A DNA stretch of 64,000 nucleotides from Parafrankia discariae (lineage in GTDB: Bacteria > Actinomycetota > Actinomycetes > Frankiales > Frankiaceae), in the NCBI RefSeq assembly GCF_000373365.1, contig NZ_KB891210.1, positions 1-64,000 on the forward strand. The letters run 5' to 3'. The notes beneath the pieces were generated by a model. The model ran no database searches. It was given only the letters and a program-made list of their open reading frames with translations, and had not been told where the DNA came from. The position numbers were made by a program, and so were the translations under genes. This document shows, piece by piece, positions 8,906 through 16,088 of this stretch. Numbering within the stretch: position 1 is the first letter of the stretch; each line of letters begins with the position of its first letter.

Positions 8906-10228
8906 TCAGTCCCCGATCGGTGTCACGCCGACCGCCTCGTACGCGGTGGGCTTGCCCTTCGCGTCCAGGGTCGTCAGGAGGCCGCCCCGGGAGCACTCCG
9001 ACGGCGACGCCGGGTAGGCCTTGCCGTTGCAGCGGAACCGCAGGCCGGTGGCTCCGGGCAGGTCCTTCTCCGGCATGGCCTTGATCTTGGCGGTGACGGT
9101 GGCCGGGGTGATGTCACCCGTGATCCCCTCCAGCGCGGAGTGGAAGGCGGACACCGTGAGGTACATGGCCGCCGCACCGGCCTCGGTGACGTCGATGTCC
9201 TTGCCGTAGGTCTCCACCACGGCGTTGAACAGCCGGATCGCCGGGTCGTCCGAGCCGATCGGGGCGGTCGCCGTGATCGTCATGCCCTCGAGGAAGTCGC
9301 CGGGCACGGCCTCACGGGTCGCGTCGCTGACGCAGTGCGCGATGGCGGTGACCGGGCCGTCGTACCCGACGGAGCGCAGTCCGTTGAAGGCGCTGATGCA
9401 GAAGGCGTCGCTGCCGACCACGTGCACGATCCCGGGGTCGCCGCCGATGATGCTCTGCATCTGCGGCGTCATGTCGGCGGTGCCCGGCGGGATCAGGATG
9501 ACGTCGAGCCCGAGGCCCTGCCGCTCGAGCTGAGGCCGGATGATCTGGAAGAGACCCTTGGTGATGGGCAGGTCGATCGCGATGGCCGTGATCTTCTTGG
9601 CGCCCTTGTCCTTGGCGACCTTGGCCGGCATGGTGACCAGCGGGAAGAACTGGTCGGCCAGGACGAAGGTCGACTCGGCGTCGCCCAGCGACCCGGCGCC
9701 GTTGGCGGTGTAGAACATCACCGGGACGTGCGCGTCGTGCAGCGGCCCCCAGATCTGCTCCCCGGCCCCGGCCGAGCCGACGACGACGGCGGCGGCGTTC
9801 TCCTCGACCATCCGGTTCGCGCAGTCGGTGGCCTTGGCCGGGTCGGCCAGTGCCTCGCACTCCACCAGTTCGATGGGCCGGCCCGCGATGCCGGAGCGGT
9901 GTTCGTTGAGGTACTTGACGGTCGCCTCGGAGACCTTGAACTCGTAGGAGAGGTCCGCGGCCGGGCCCTTGCCGTCCGAGATGATCCCGATCTTCACCGG
10001 GGCGCCCTTCGCCCGGGCCACCGGGCCCAGCACGTCGGAGGTGGCCCCGGTGCCGCCCGCCGTCCCACTGGTCCCGTCGTCGTCGCTGTCGCTGTCGCCG
10101 CAGCCGGCCAGGAACAGGCCGGCGGCCAGCGCGCCCAGGGCCCCCAGCGCGGCTAAGCGCACGCCCACCGACTGCCGTGGTCGCCGTCCGCCTGTCGACC
10201 GGCCGGGCAGGATCCCCGAATTCCGCAT
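8906..10228 (-). CDS. branched-chain-type ABC substrate-binding lipoprotein 2
   Basis: Lipoprotein of 440 residues, near-identical in layout to the 4442-5755 product: same lipobox (LAGC, Cys 43), same mature start KIGIISDGKGP and the same C-terminal GVTPIGD/GVTPIED. Differences cluster in the linker and in surface stretches. Similarity extends past the stop codon (shared GGCGGTTGTCTCAG before both stops) and upstream of the start (shared GTCCCTCGTCTCGCG), so a DNA segment was duplicated rather than only the coding region. The ATG at 10228 has GAGGG 8 nt upstream. Gene order CoA-transferase, binding protein 2, permease fusion on the same strand suggests an operon for uptake and CoA activation of one compound class; this is inference. 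Confidence 0.92.
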   Translation of the reverse strand: MRNSGILPGRSTGGRRPRQSVGVRLAALGALGALAAGLFLAGCGDSDSDDDGTSGTAGGTGATSDVLGPVARAKGAPVKIGIISDGKGPAADLSYEFKVSEATVKYLNEHRSGIAGRPIELVECEALADPAKATDCANRMVEENAAAVVVGSAGAGEQIWGPLHDAHVPVMFYTANGAGSLGDAESTFVLADQFFPLVTMPAKVAKDKGAKKITAIAIDLPITKGLFQIIRPQLERQGLGLDVILIPPGTADMTPQMQSIIGGDPGIVHVVGSDAFCISAFNGLRSVGYDGPVTAIAHCVSDATREAVPGDFLEGMTITATAPIGSDDPAIRLFNAVVETYGKDIDVTEAGAAAMYLTVSAFHSALEGITGDITPATVTAKIKAMPEKDLPGATGLRFRCNGKAYPASPSECSRGGLLTTLDAKGKPTAYEAVGVTPIGD

Positions 10229-10386
10229 GGTGGTGTCCCTCGTCTCGCGATAGGTGATCTGTACTTTCAGCGGCACCGGATGGGTGACGGCGGCACTCTC
10301 GACCGGGTGATCGGTGCCTGTGGCCGGGCGTGGGTGCGGTGCGTGGCGGGGTTCTCAGCGGCGGGGGCCGTCGGCCGTCGGCCGGG

Positions 10387-11619
10387 TCAGGTCGCCACGC
10401 CGTCGATCTTCAGCTGGATCAACTCGTCCTCCGACCAGCCCAGCTCCCGCAGGATCTCGTCGGTGTGCTCGGCGAAACGTGGCCCGCGGCTGAGCTCGGC
10501 GGGCGTCTCGTCGAACTGGACGGGATTCACGACCAGCTCGCGGTCCCTGCCCTCGGTGTCGACGAGCGTCCCGATGTGGCCGTTGGCGCGCAGCGAGACG
10601 TCCTGGCCGACGTCCCAGGCGTCCTGGACCACGGCCCACTGGCCCTTCATCCCCTCGACCGTCCTGAGCCATTCGGAGTAGGTCAGGGAGGCGATGATCT
10701 CGGCCACCAGGTCGGCGGCCTCCGCGGCGTTCGCCATGATCTTCTCGGCCGAGTCGAACCGGTCGTCCTCGGCGAGCTCCGGGCGCCCGACGACCGCGCA
10801 GAACTCCGGCCAGTACACCCCCGGCTGGAGCATCGACAGCTGGAGCCACCGGCCGTCCGCGGTCCGGAAGGCGCCGATCAGCGGGTTCGTCGGCGCGCCG
10901 TGCCGGGGCTCCTCGACGTCCGGCAGCGGCCCGCCGGCCAGCAGGGCCAGGTTCACCGAGAACTGGGTGGTCCAGGCTCCGACGCCGAGCAGGGACACGT
11001 CCACCACCGAGGGCGCGCCGGTCGCCGCGCGCCGGTAGAGGGCCGCGGCGATGCCGCCGGCGATCGTCAGCCCGCCCATCGAGTCGCCGTAGGCGCCGGC
11101 CGGCATCTTCGTCATCCGGTCGGCCCCGGGCGGGGTGACGCCCGACGCGCTGCCGCCCCGGGCCCAGAACGCGGTCCCGTCGTACCCGCCCTTGTCGCGC
11201 TCCGGGCCGCGCTGGCCGAAACCACTGCCCCGTACGTAGATGATGTCGGGATTGATCGCCCTGATGTCCTCGACGTCGATCCTCAGCCGGGACCGTGACC
11301 TGGGCAGGAAGTTCGTCACGAACACGTCGGCCCGCGCGACGAGCTTCTCCAGAACGACGCGCGCGCCGGGTTTCTCGAGCGCGAGCCCGATGCTGCGTTT
11401 GCCGCGGTTGGGGGCCTCCATGATGGGAAAGAACGTGTTTCCGTCGCTGGAGACATCGAGACCCAGGAGTCGGATCAGCCCGCGCTGGGCGTCGCCGTAC
11501 TCGGCGTGTTCAACCTTGATCACATCCGCTCCCCAGTCGGCCAGAACCGCTCCGGAAGCGGGGACGAAAGTGTATTGGGCGACCTCCAGCACTCGGACGC
11601 CCTCCATCGGTCGAGCCAT
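10387..11619 (-). CDS. CaiB/BaiF family III CoA-transferase
   Basis: Protein of 410 residues beginning MARPMEGVRVLEVAQYTFVP, the typical start of formyl-CoA/carnitine-type (family III) CoA-transferases. DWGADVIKVEH and a GKRSIGLAL-type segment follow, and the region GDSMGGLTIAGGIAAALYRR contains the Asp that in the family forms the aspartyl-CoA anhydride. These enzymes move CoA between carboxylic acids. Of several in-frame ATGs, the one at 11619 is chosen because GGGAGG lies 8 nt upstream and the conserved domain starts at once. A strong-looking promoter lies at 11653-11683. The binding protein and permease follow on the same strand. Confidence 0.9.
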   Translation of the reverse strand: MARPMEGVRVLEVAQYTFVPASGAVLADWGADVIKVEHAEYGDAQRGLIRLLGLDVSSDGNTFFPIMEAPNRGKRSIGLALEKPGARVVLEKLVARADVFVTNFLPRSRSRLRIDVEDIRAINPDIIYVRGSGFGQRGPERDKGGYDGTAFWARGGSASGVTPPGADRMTKMPAGAYGDSMGGLTIAGGIAAALYRRAATGAPSVVDVSLLGVGAWTTQFSVNLALLAGGPLPDVEEPRHGAPTNPLIGAFRTADGRWLQLSMLQPGVYWPEFCAVVGRPELAEDDRFDSAEKIMANAAEAADLVAEIIASLTYSEWLRTVEGMKGQWAVVQDAWDVGQDVSLRANGHIGTLVDTEGRDRELVVNPVQFDETPAELSRGPRFAEHTDEILRELGWSEDELIQLKIDGVAT

Positions 11620-11652
11620 CTGTGCCGCCTCCCGTCGCGCCATGTGGGTACC

Positions 11653-11683
11653 GATATATCTCATCGCCCCCATGGCCTGTCAA
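11653..11683 (-). promoter_or_regulatory. sigma-70-like promoter for CoA-transferase/ABC operon
   Basis: On the minus strand a perfect TTGACA (11678-11683) is followed, after about 17-18 nt, by the AT-rich GATATAT (11653-11659), a rare A/T cluster in this DNA. It lies about 35-65 nt upstream of the CoA-transferase start at 11619 and its GGGAGG ribosome site. The exact -10 register is uncertain. Confidence 0.5.
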
Positions 11684-12734
11684 CTGCGTATTTGTATTTA
11701 GTCGCCGTGCCGTCCCGCGGTCGTCGGGGTGCTCTATTACTTGTCACGAAGCAGATTAAGACCCGTCAGGTGCTTTTTGTTGTGCCGAAAGTGATCCGTA
11801 TGCGGAGCTCGTCGGGCGGCGTGCGGATCCGTCGTTCCGGACGCCGAACTCCCGGCTCGCGGCCCGGCCGTCACCGGCGGCCGGCGGCGCCGGACCCACT
11901 CCGGCGGCGTGCTCGCCCGACGCCGGAGAGCTCGCCCGCGGTCCGCGGTGAGTGCGCCGGAAATGCTTCTGACCTGCTGAGACGATTCTGGCTGCGCGGG
12001 CCGAGGTGCGGCTCCCTGCGGCCTGGCCAACCTTCCGGCCGGCCAGTTCCCGTCCGCGGGATCCGGATCGGATTTCGGGAGGGGAGTAGACACATGGAGG
12101 TAAGGCTTCTAATCTTGTAAATGTTAGCGTCCGAAGATCGTTTACAATCTGGTCGGTGGCTGTGGCCATGGCGACTGCGGTCTGTGGCCATGGCGACTGC
12201 GGTCTGAGGCCATGGCGACTGCGGTCTGACAACCACGGTCCAAGACCGCGGTCCAGTGGCTGCGGCCATGGTGAACGTTGCTATCCGGAAGGCGGCCCTC
12301 GGCGAGCTGGAGGGCGGTGTCGGAAAAGCGGATTCCGTCGCCGGCCGCAGTGACGGGTCCGTTCCGGATCGTATGGAACCGACCGGAACCGGTATGGGGT
12401 GTGCCGGCGGTGGCGCACTTTCTTTCGGGGTTTGACAAAGAGCAATCAACATTCCCGGTCCGGTAAGGTTCCAGGCGTTGCGGGCTGCGTTCCGGCAAAC
12501 CACGGAAGCGAACCGGAGGCGATTTCCTCGGAACTGTGCAGTCAGTGACAGTTCAGCACGTTGAACATCCTGGTCCGGGTGTGGCGCACCCGGCGCGGAC
12601 CCTTCCCTGACCCGGATCCCGGTCTCGTCACCGACGGCTCGTACCCGTCGGACGGCCGACGGCTCCCGCGCCCGTCGACGGGCGGACCTTCACCTGATCC
12701 CGCCACGCCGAGACGGCGAGAACGGAGGAAAGCC
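11684..12734. other. long divergent intergenic region
   Basis: About 1.05 kb between the CoA-transferase and the P450 with no convincing gene on either strand; the open frames here are arginine/serine/proline-rich and show no family motif. Base composition is lower in GC than the neighbours around 11690-11790 and 12100-12150. It holds an inverted repeat TTGTAAA (12115-12121)/TTTACAA (12141-12147), then the 22-bp tandem repeats at 12161-12226. A regulatory or degenerate region is the simplest reading. Confidence 0.5.
12161..12226. repeat. three tandem 22-bp repeats
   Basis: Three back-to-back copies of a 22-bp unit (12161-12182, 12183-12204, 12205-12226) that differ at one base. Each contains the palindromic core GCCATGGC followed by GACTGCGGTC. 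A weaker related sequence (GGCTGCGGCCATGG) occurs at about 12258-12271. The period is about two helical turns, and the array begins 14 bp after the TTGTAAA/TTTACAA inverted repeat. It may be an iterated protein-binding site or simple slippage. Confidence 0.8.
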
Positions 12735-13937
12735 GTGCCCGGCGACACCGGGGTCCACCAGTTCCCGTCCGGCCCACCGGCCGGCCTCGACATCCATCCC
12801 CTGTGGGCGAAGATCCGCCGGGAGGAGCCGGTCGCCCGGGTACGGCTGCCCTACGGCGGCGTCGGCTGGCTGGTCACCCGCTACGACGACATGAGGCAGG
12901 CGCTGAGTGATCCGCGACTGAGCCGCGCCGCGGCGGTCGGCCGCGAGGACGTCCCACGGACCACCCCGCGGCCGGCGCAGCCGTCCGCGCTGCTCAGCAT
13001 GGACCCGCCGGAACACACCCGGCTGCGCCTGCTGATCTCCCGGGCCTTCACCGGCCGCCGCGTCGAGCGGTTACGCCCGCGTGCCCAGGAGATCGTCGAG
13101 GCGCGCCTGGAACGGATCGAGCGGTCGGGGCCGCCCGCCGACCTCGTGCGGGACCTCGCCCTGCCGCTGCCGGTCACGCTGATCTGCGAGATGCTCGGCG
13201 TGCCGCCGGAGGATCAGCACCGGTTCCGCGAGTTCGCCGACGTCATGCTGTCGACGACCGCGTACACCGAGGACCAGATCGTCGGCGCCCGGGCGCGGCT
13301 CGCGGGCTACCTCGCCGAGCTGGTCGCCCTCCGCCGGGCGCACCCGACGGACGACCTGCTGGGCGCCCTGGTCGCCGCCCGCGACGACGATGATCGGCTC
13401 AGCGAGGAAGAGCTGATCGACATCGGCGTCACCCTGCTGATCGCCGGCCACGAGACCACCGCGAGCGAGCTGTCCAACTTCATCTACGTGCTGCTCACCG
13501 AGCCCGGGCACTGGGCGGCGCTGCGGGCGCGGCCCGAGCTGATCCCCGGGGCGGTGGAGGAGCTGCTGCGCCACGTCCAGCTGTCCGTCGGCGGCAACAA
13601 CCCCAGGGTGGCCACCGAGGACGTCCGACTGGGCGACGTCACGGTGTCGGCCGGCGAGGCCGTGATCGTGTTCGCGCAGTCCGCGAACCGCGACGAGGCC
13701 GTCTTCGACCGTCCGGACGAACTGGATCTCACCCGGCACCCCAACCATCACCTGGCCTTCGGGTACGGCGCGCACTACTGCCTCGGTGCCCAGCTGGGCC
13801 GGATGGAGCTGCAGGTCGCGCTGGCCGCGTTGCTGCGCCGGTTCCCCGCGCTGCGGCTGGGCGTGCCGGTCGAGGAACTGCCATGGAAGTCGGGCCTGCT
13901 CGTGCGGGCCCCGGAGTCGCTCCCGGTCGAGTGGTGA
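12735..13937 (+). CDS. cytochrome P450
   Basis: Soluble bacterial P450 of 400 residues. The I-helix oxygen-activation motif is AGHETTASE (about residues 236-244), the K-helix ExxR is in EELLRH, and the haem-binding loop is FGYGAHYCLGAQLGR with the proximal Cys at 349. The chosen GTG start has GGAGG 6 nt upstream (12724-12728); the frame is open from 12561, but that stretch is Arg/Pro-rich and not P450-like. These enzymes insert oxygen into C-H bonds using ferredoxin and ferredoxin reductase, neither of which is in the window. It is first in a plus-strand run whose members overlap or nearly touch, so it probably performs an early hydroxylation in the pathway. Confidence 0.93.
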   Translation: MPGDTGVHQFPSGPPAGLDIHPLWAKIRREEPVARVRLPYGGVGWLVTRYDDMRQALSDPRLSRAAAVGREDVPRTTPRPAQPSALLSMDPPEHTRLRLLISRAFTGRRVERLRPRAQEIVEARLERIERSGPPADLVRDLALPLPVTLICEMLGVPPEDQHRFREFADVMLSTTAYTEDQIVGARARLAGYLAELVALRRAHPTDDLLGALVAARDDDDRLSEEELIDIGVTLLIAGHETTASELSNFIYVLLTEPGHWAALRARPELIPGAVEELLRHVQLSVGGNNPRVATEDVRLGDVTVSAGEAVIVFAQSANRDEAVFDRPDELDLTRHPNHHLAFGYGAHYCLGAQLGRMELQVALAALLRRFPALRLGVPVEELPWKSGLLVRAPESLPVEW

Positions 13938-13947
13938 GGCGGTCAAG

Positions 13948-14502
13948 TTGACAGAAAAACCGACCGGAACCGGAACCGGATCTGGACCCGGCACCGTACC
14001 TGGAACCGATGCCGAACCGAACTGGAAACCGGTCGGCGGCGACCTGTTCGCCGTCCTGTGCCCCCCGTGCCGGCAGCTCGGGCGCTGTCGGATGGGGATG
14101 GAGGAGGAGACGCTGGCCGCGGACGGGTCGGCGCACTACCGCCTGCGCTGCGGCCCGGAGCACGAGGGCGGCCCGGGCGTGGCGCACGGCGGCTGGATCT
14201 CGGGTGTGTTCGTCGAGATCGTGGGTCATCTCGCCGTGCAGCTGGAGCAGCTCGCGGTGACCGGGGCGCTGAGCGTCACCTACCGCAGGCCGGTGCCGAT
14301 CGACCGGCCGTTGACCGCGCGGGCCTGGCTCGCCGGGAAGGACGGCGGGAGATGGACCGTCGAGGGCAGCATCCACCTCGCGTCGAGCGGCACCGAGCTC
14401 GCCCACGCGACGGCACTGCTGGTCGAACGCGAGATGAGTCATTACACGCGGGCCCGGGAGTGGCTCGGCCGCGAGGAGGCGGGCTCAGATGGCACTGCGT
14501 GA
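13948..14502 (+). CDS. PaaI-like hotdog thioesterase
   Basis: Protein of 184 residues with a hotdog-fold core: GGPGVAHGGWISGVFVEIVGHLA matches the HGG(W/A) motif of PaaI/4HBT acyl-CoA thioesterases, followed by the strand VTYRRPVPIDRPL. An N-terminal tail rich in Gly-Thr-Pro and a CPPCRQLGRC cysteine cluster precede it. The start is assigned to the TTG at 13948, with GAGG 8 nt upstream overlapping the P450 stop; no ATG lies between that stop and the domain. Its 3' end overlaps the next gene by 14 bp, implying translational coupling. It probably hydrolyses a CoA thioester intermediate or rescues dead-end CoA esters. Confidence 0.8.
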   Translation: MTEKPTGTGTGSGPGTVPGTDAEPNWKPVGGDLFAVLCPPCRQLGRCRMGMEEETLAADGSAHYRLRCGPEHEGGPGVAHGGWISGVFVEIVGHLAVQLEQLAVTGALSVTYRRPVPIDRPLTARAWLAGKDGGRWTVEGSIHLASSGTELAHATALLVEREMSHYTRAREWLGREEAGSDGTA

Positions 14503-15643
14503 CGTCGCGATCGTCGGAATCCACGCCACCGAGCAGGCCCGCCGGCTGCCGCACCGCACCGCGCTCGATCTCGCCCAGGAGGCCGTCTTCGGCGCGATCG
14601 CCGACGCCGGCCTGCGGCCCGCCGACGTCGACGGGGTCGCCGCCGACTGGCCCGGCCCCGGCGGGACGGTCGACGAGAGTGCCTCGTGGGCCCGCTCCCT
14701 GGGGCGCTCCCTCAACTGGGTCGGCGAGGGGATGCTCGACACGGCCGGCGCCCGCGGCGTGATGAAGGCCGCCGCCGCGATCTCGGCGGGCCTGTGCGAC
14801 GTCGCCGTGGTCGGCGGCGGGCTCTCGGGCCGGTTCGGCGGGCGCGGGCCGGTGGGTGTGGCGGTGGCGGAGGTCGAGTTCGTCGACGTCTGGGGCGCCT
14901 ACTCCATTCCCCTGTTCGCCCTGGTCGCCCAGGGGTACCTCCGCCGGTTCGGGACCACCCCGGAGCAGCTGGCGACCGTCGCCGCCACGATCCGCAACAA
15001 CGGCTCGTCGAACCCCGAGGCGATGATGTACGGGAAGGGCCCGTACACGGTCGACGACATCCTGGCCTCGCCCCTGGTGGCGACGCCGTTCCACCTGCTC
15101 GACGTGTGCATCACCGGCGAGGGCGGCGGAGCCGTCGTGCTCACCTCGCTGGAACGGGCCCGCGACCTGCCCCATCAGCCGGTCGCCGTACTCGGGGCCG
15201 GGATGGAGTTCGCCGGCAACCACGGCATGCCGCCGCTGGACTACCGGACGGTGGGCCGGCTCGGCGCCGCCGCGGCGCGGCGGGCGTTCGGCGCCGCGGG
15301 CGTCACGGCGCGCGACGCCGACGTGTTCGCCCTCTACGACCCCAACTCGTTCGAGCTGCTCAGACAGCTCGAGGTGATCGGGCTGTGCGACGAGGGGGAG
15401 GGCGGCGCGTTCGTCGACGACGGGCACATCGCCCTCGGCGGCCGCTACCCGACCAACCCCGAGGGCGGCTGCCTGTCCCACTCCTGGAACGGAACCCAGC
15501 ACATGACGCTGAAGGTGGCCGAGGCGGTCCGGCAGATCCGCGGCACCGCGGTGCACCAGGTGCCGGACGCCGAGGTCGCCGTCGTGGCGAACGCCGGGTC
15601 CGGCACCCGGCACTACGAGGTCGTCGTCCTGGGGAAGGCCTGA
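14489..15643 (+). CDS. thiolase-fold lipid-transfer protein (Ltp2-like aldolase)
   Basis: Thiolase-superfamily protein of 384 residues of the SCP-x/Ltp type, starting MALRDVAIVGIHATEQARR. It has no obvious nucleophilic Cys at the usual N-terminal thiolase position (the region reads GEGMLDTAGARGVMKAAAAI), but keeps the C-terminal YDPNSFELL, EGGAFVDDG and GGCLSHSWNGT blocks. Length and motifs resemble Ltp2, the actinobacterial steroid side-chain retro-aldolase, which works only with a DUF35 partner; the next gene encodes such a protein 1 bp downstream. The product is thus better read as a C-C cleaving aldolase or transfer protein than as a beta-ketothiolase. It overlaps the thioesterase by 14 bp. 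Confidence 0.85.
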   Translation: MALRDVAIVGIHATEQARRLPHRTALDLAQEAVFGAIADAGLRPADVDGVAADWPGPGGTVDESASWARSLGRSLNWVGEGMLDTAGARGVMKAAAAISAGLCDVAVVGGGLSGRFGGRGPVGVAVAEVEFVDVWGAYSIPLFALVAQGYLRRFGTTPEQLATVAATIRNNGSSNPEAMMYGKGPYTVDDILASPLVATPFHLLDVCITGEGGGAVVLTSLERARDLPHQPVAVLGAGMEFAGNHGMPPLDYRTVGRLGAAAARRAFGAAGVTARDADVFALYDPNSFELLRQLEVIGLCDEGEGGAFVDDGHIALGGRYPTNPEGGCLSHSWNGTQHMTLKVAEAVRQIRGTAVHQVPDAEVAVVANAGSGTRHYEVVVLGKA

Positions 15644-15644
15644 G

Positions 15645-16088
15645 ATGACACGGTCGACACCCACCCCCTCCGAGCTCTCCGTCGAGTTCTGGTCCGCGGC
15701 GGCCGAGCACCGCCTGGTCGTCCCGCACTGCGGCGGGTGCGGGATCCGGTACTTTCCGCCGGAACGCCTGTGTCCGGGATGCGGCGAGCCCGGCTGGCGC
15801 TACGTGGAGAGCAGCGGGACGGGCCGGGTGGTGGCCCACACGGTCGTGCACCGGGCGCTGTCCCCGGACCTCGCGACCCCGTTCGTCCTCGCCGCCGTCG
15901 AGGTCGACGGTGAGTGGACGATGCTGACCAACATCGTGGACTGCGATCCGGAGGAGGTGGCCGTCGGCCTGCCGGTCCGGGTGCGGTTCCTCGACTGCGC
16001 GGGCGGCGCCCTGCCGTGCTTCGCGCCGCGGCCCGCCGCCGGGTCCCCGCCCGGCCAGCCGGGGCCGACGCCGGAGGCGACGCCGTGA
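15645..16088 (+). CDS. DUF35 zinc-ribbon/OB-fold protein
   Basis: Protein of 147 residues with an N-terminal rubredoxin-like zinc ribbon (CGGCGIRYFPPERLCPGCG, two CxxC pairs) followed by an OB-fold (GTGRVVAHTVVHRALSP and LAAVEVDGEWTMLTNIV). In steroid catabolism DUF35 proteins or domains (as in ChsH2) bind thiolase-fold partners and acyl-CoA. Here it follows the Ltp2-like gene with 1 bp between stop and start and itself overlaps the next gene (GTGA), so a heteromeric complex with the Ltp2-like protein is the natural prediction. Confidence 0.88.
   Translation: MTRSTPTPSELSVEFWSAAAEHRLVVPHCGGCGIRYFPPERLCPGCGEPGWRYVESSGTGRVVAHTVVHRALSPDLATPFVLAAVEVDGEWTMLTNIVDCDPEEVAVGLPVRVRFLDCAGGALPCFAPRPAAGSPPGQPGPTPEATP

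Noticed and set aside
12161-12226. CRISPR array
   Set aside because: The three 22-bp units are directly contiguous with no spacers, and no cas genes are near; the Cas4-like nuclease at 55.4 kb is unlinked.
12434-12471. Promoter TTGACA...TAAGGT for the P450
   Set aside because: Spacing between the boxes is 26 nt, too long for a standard promoter.
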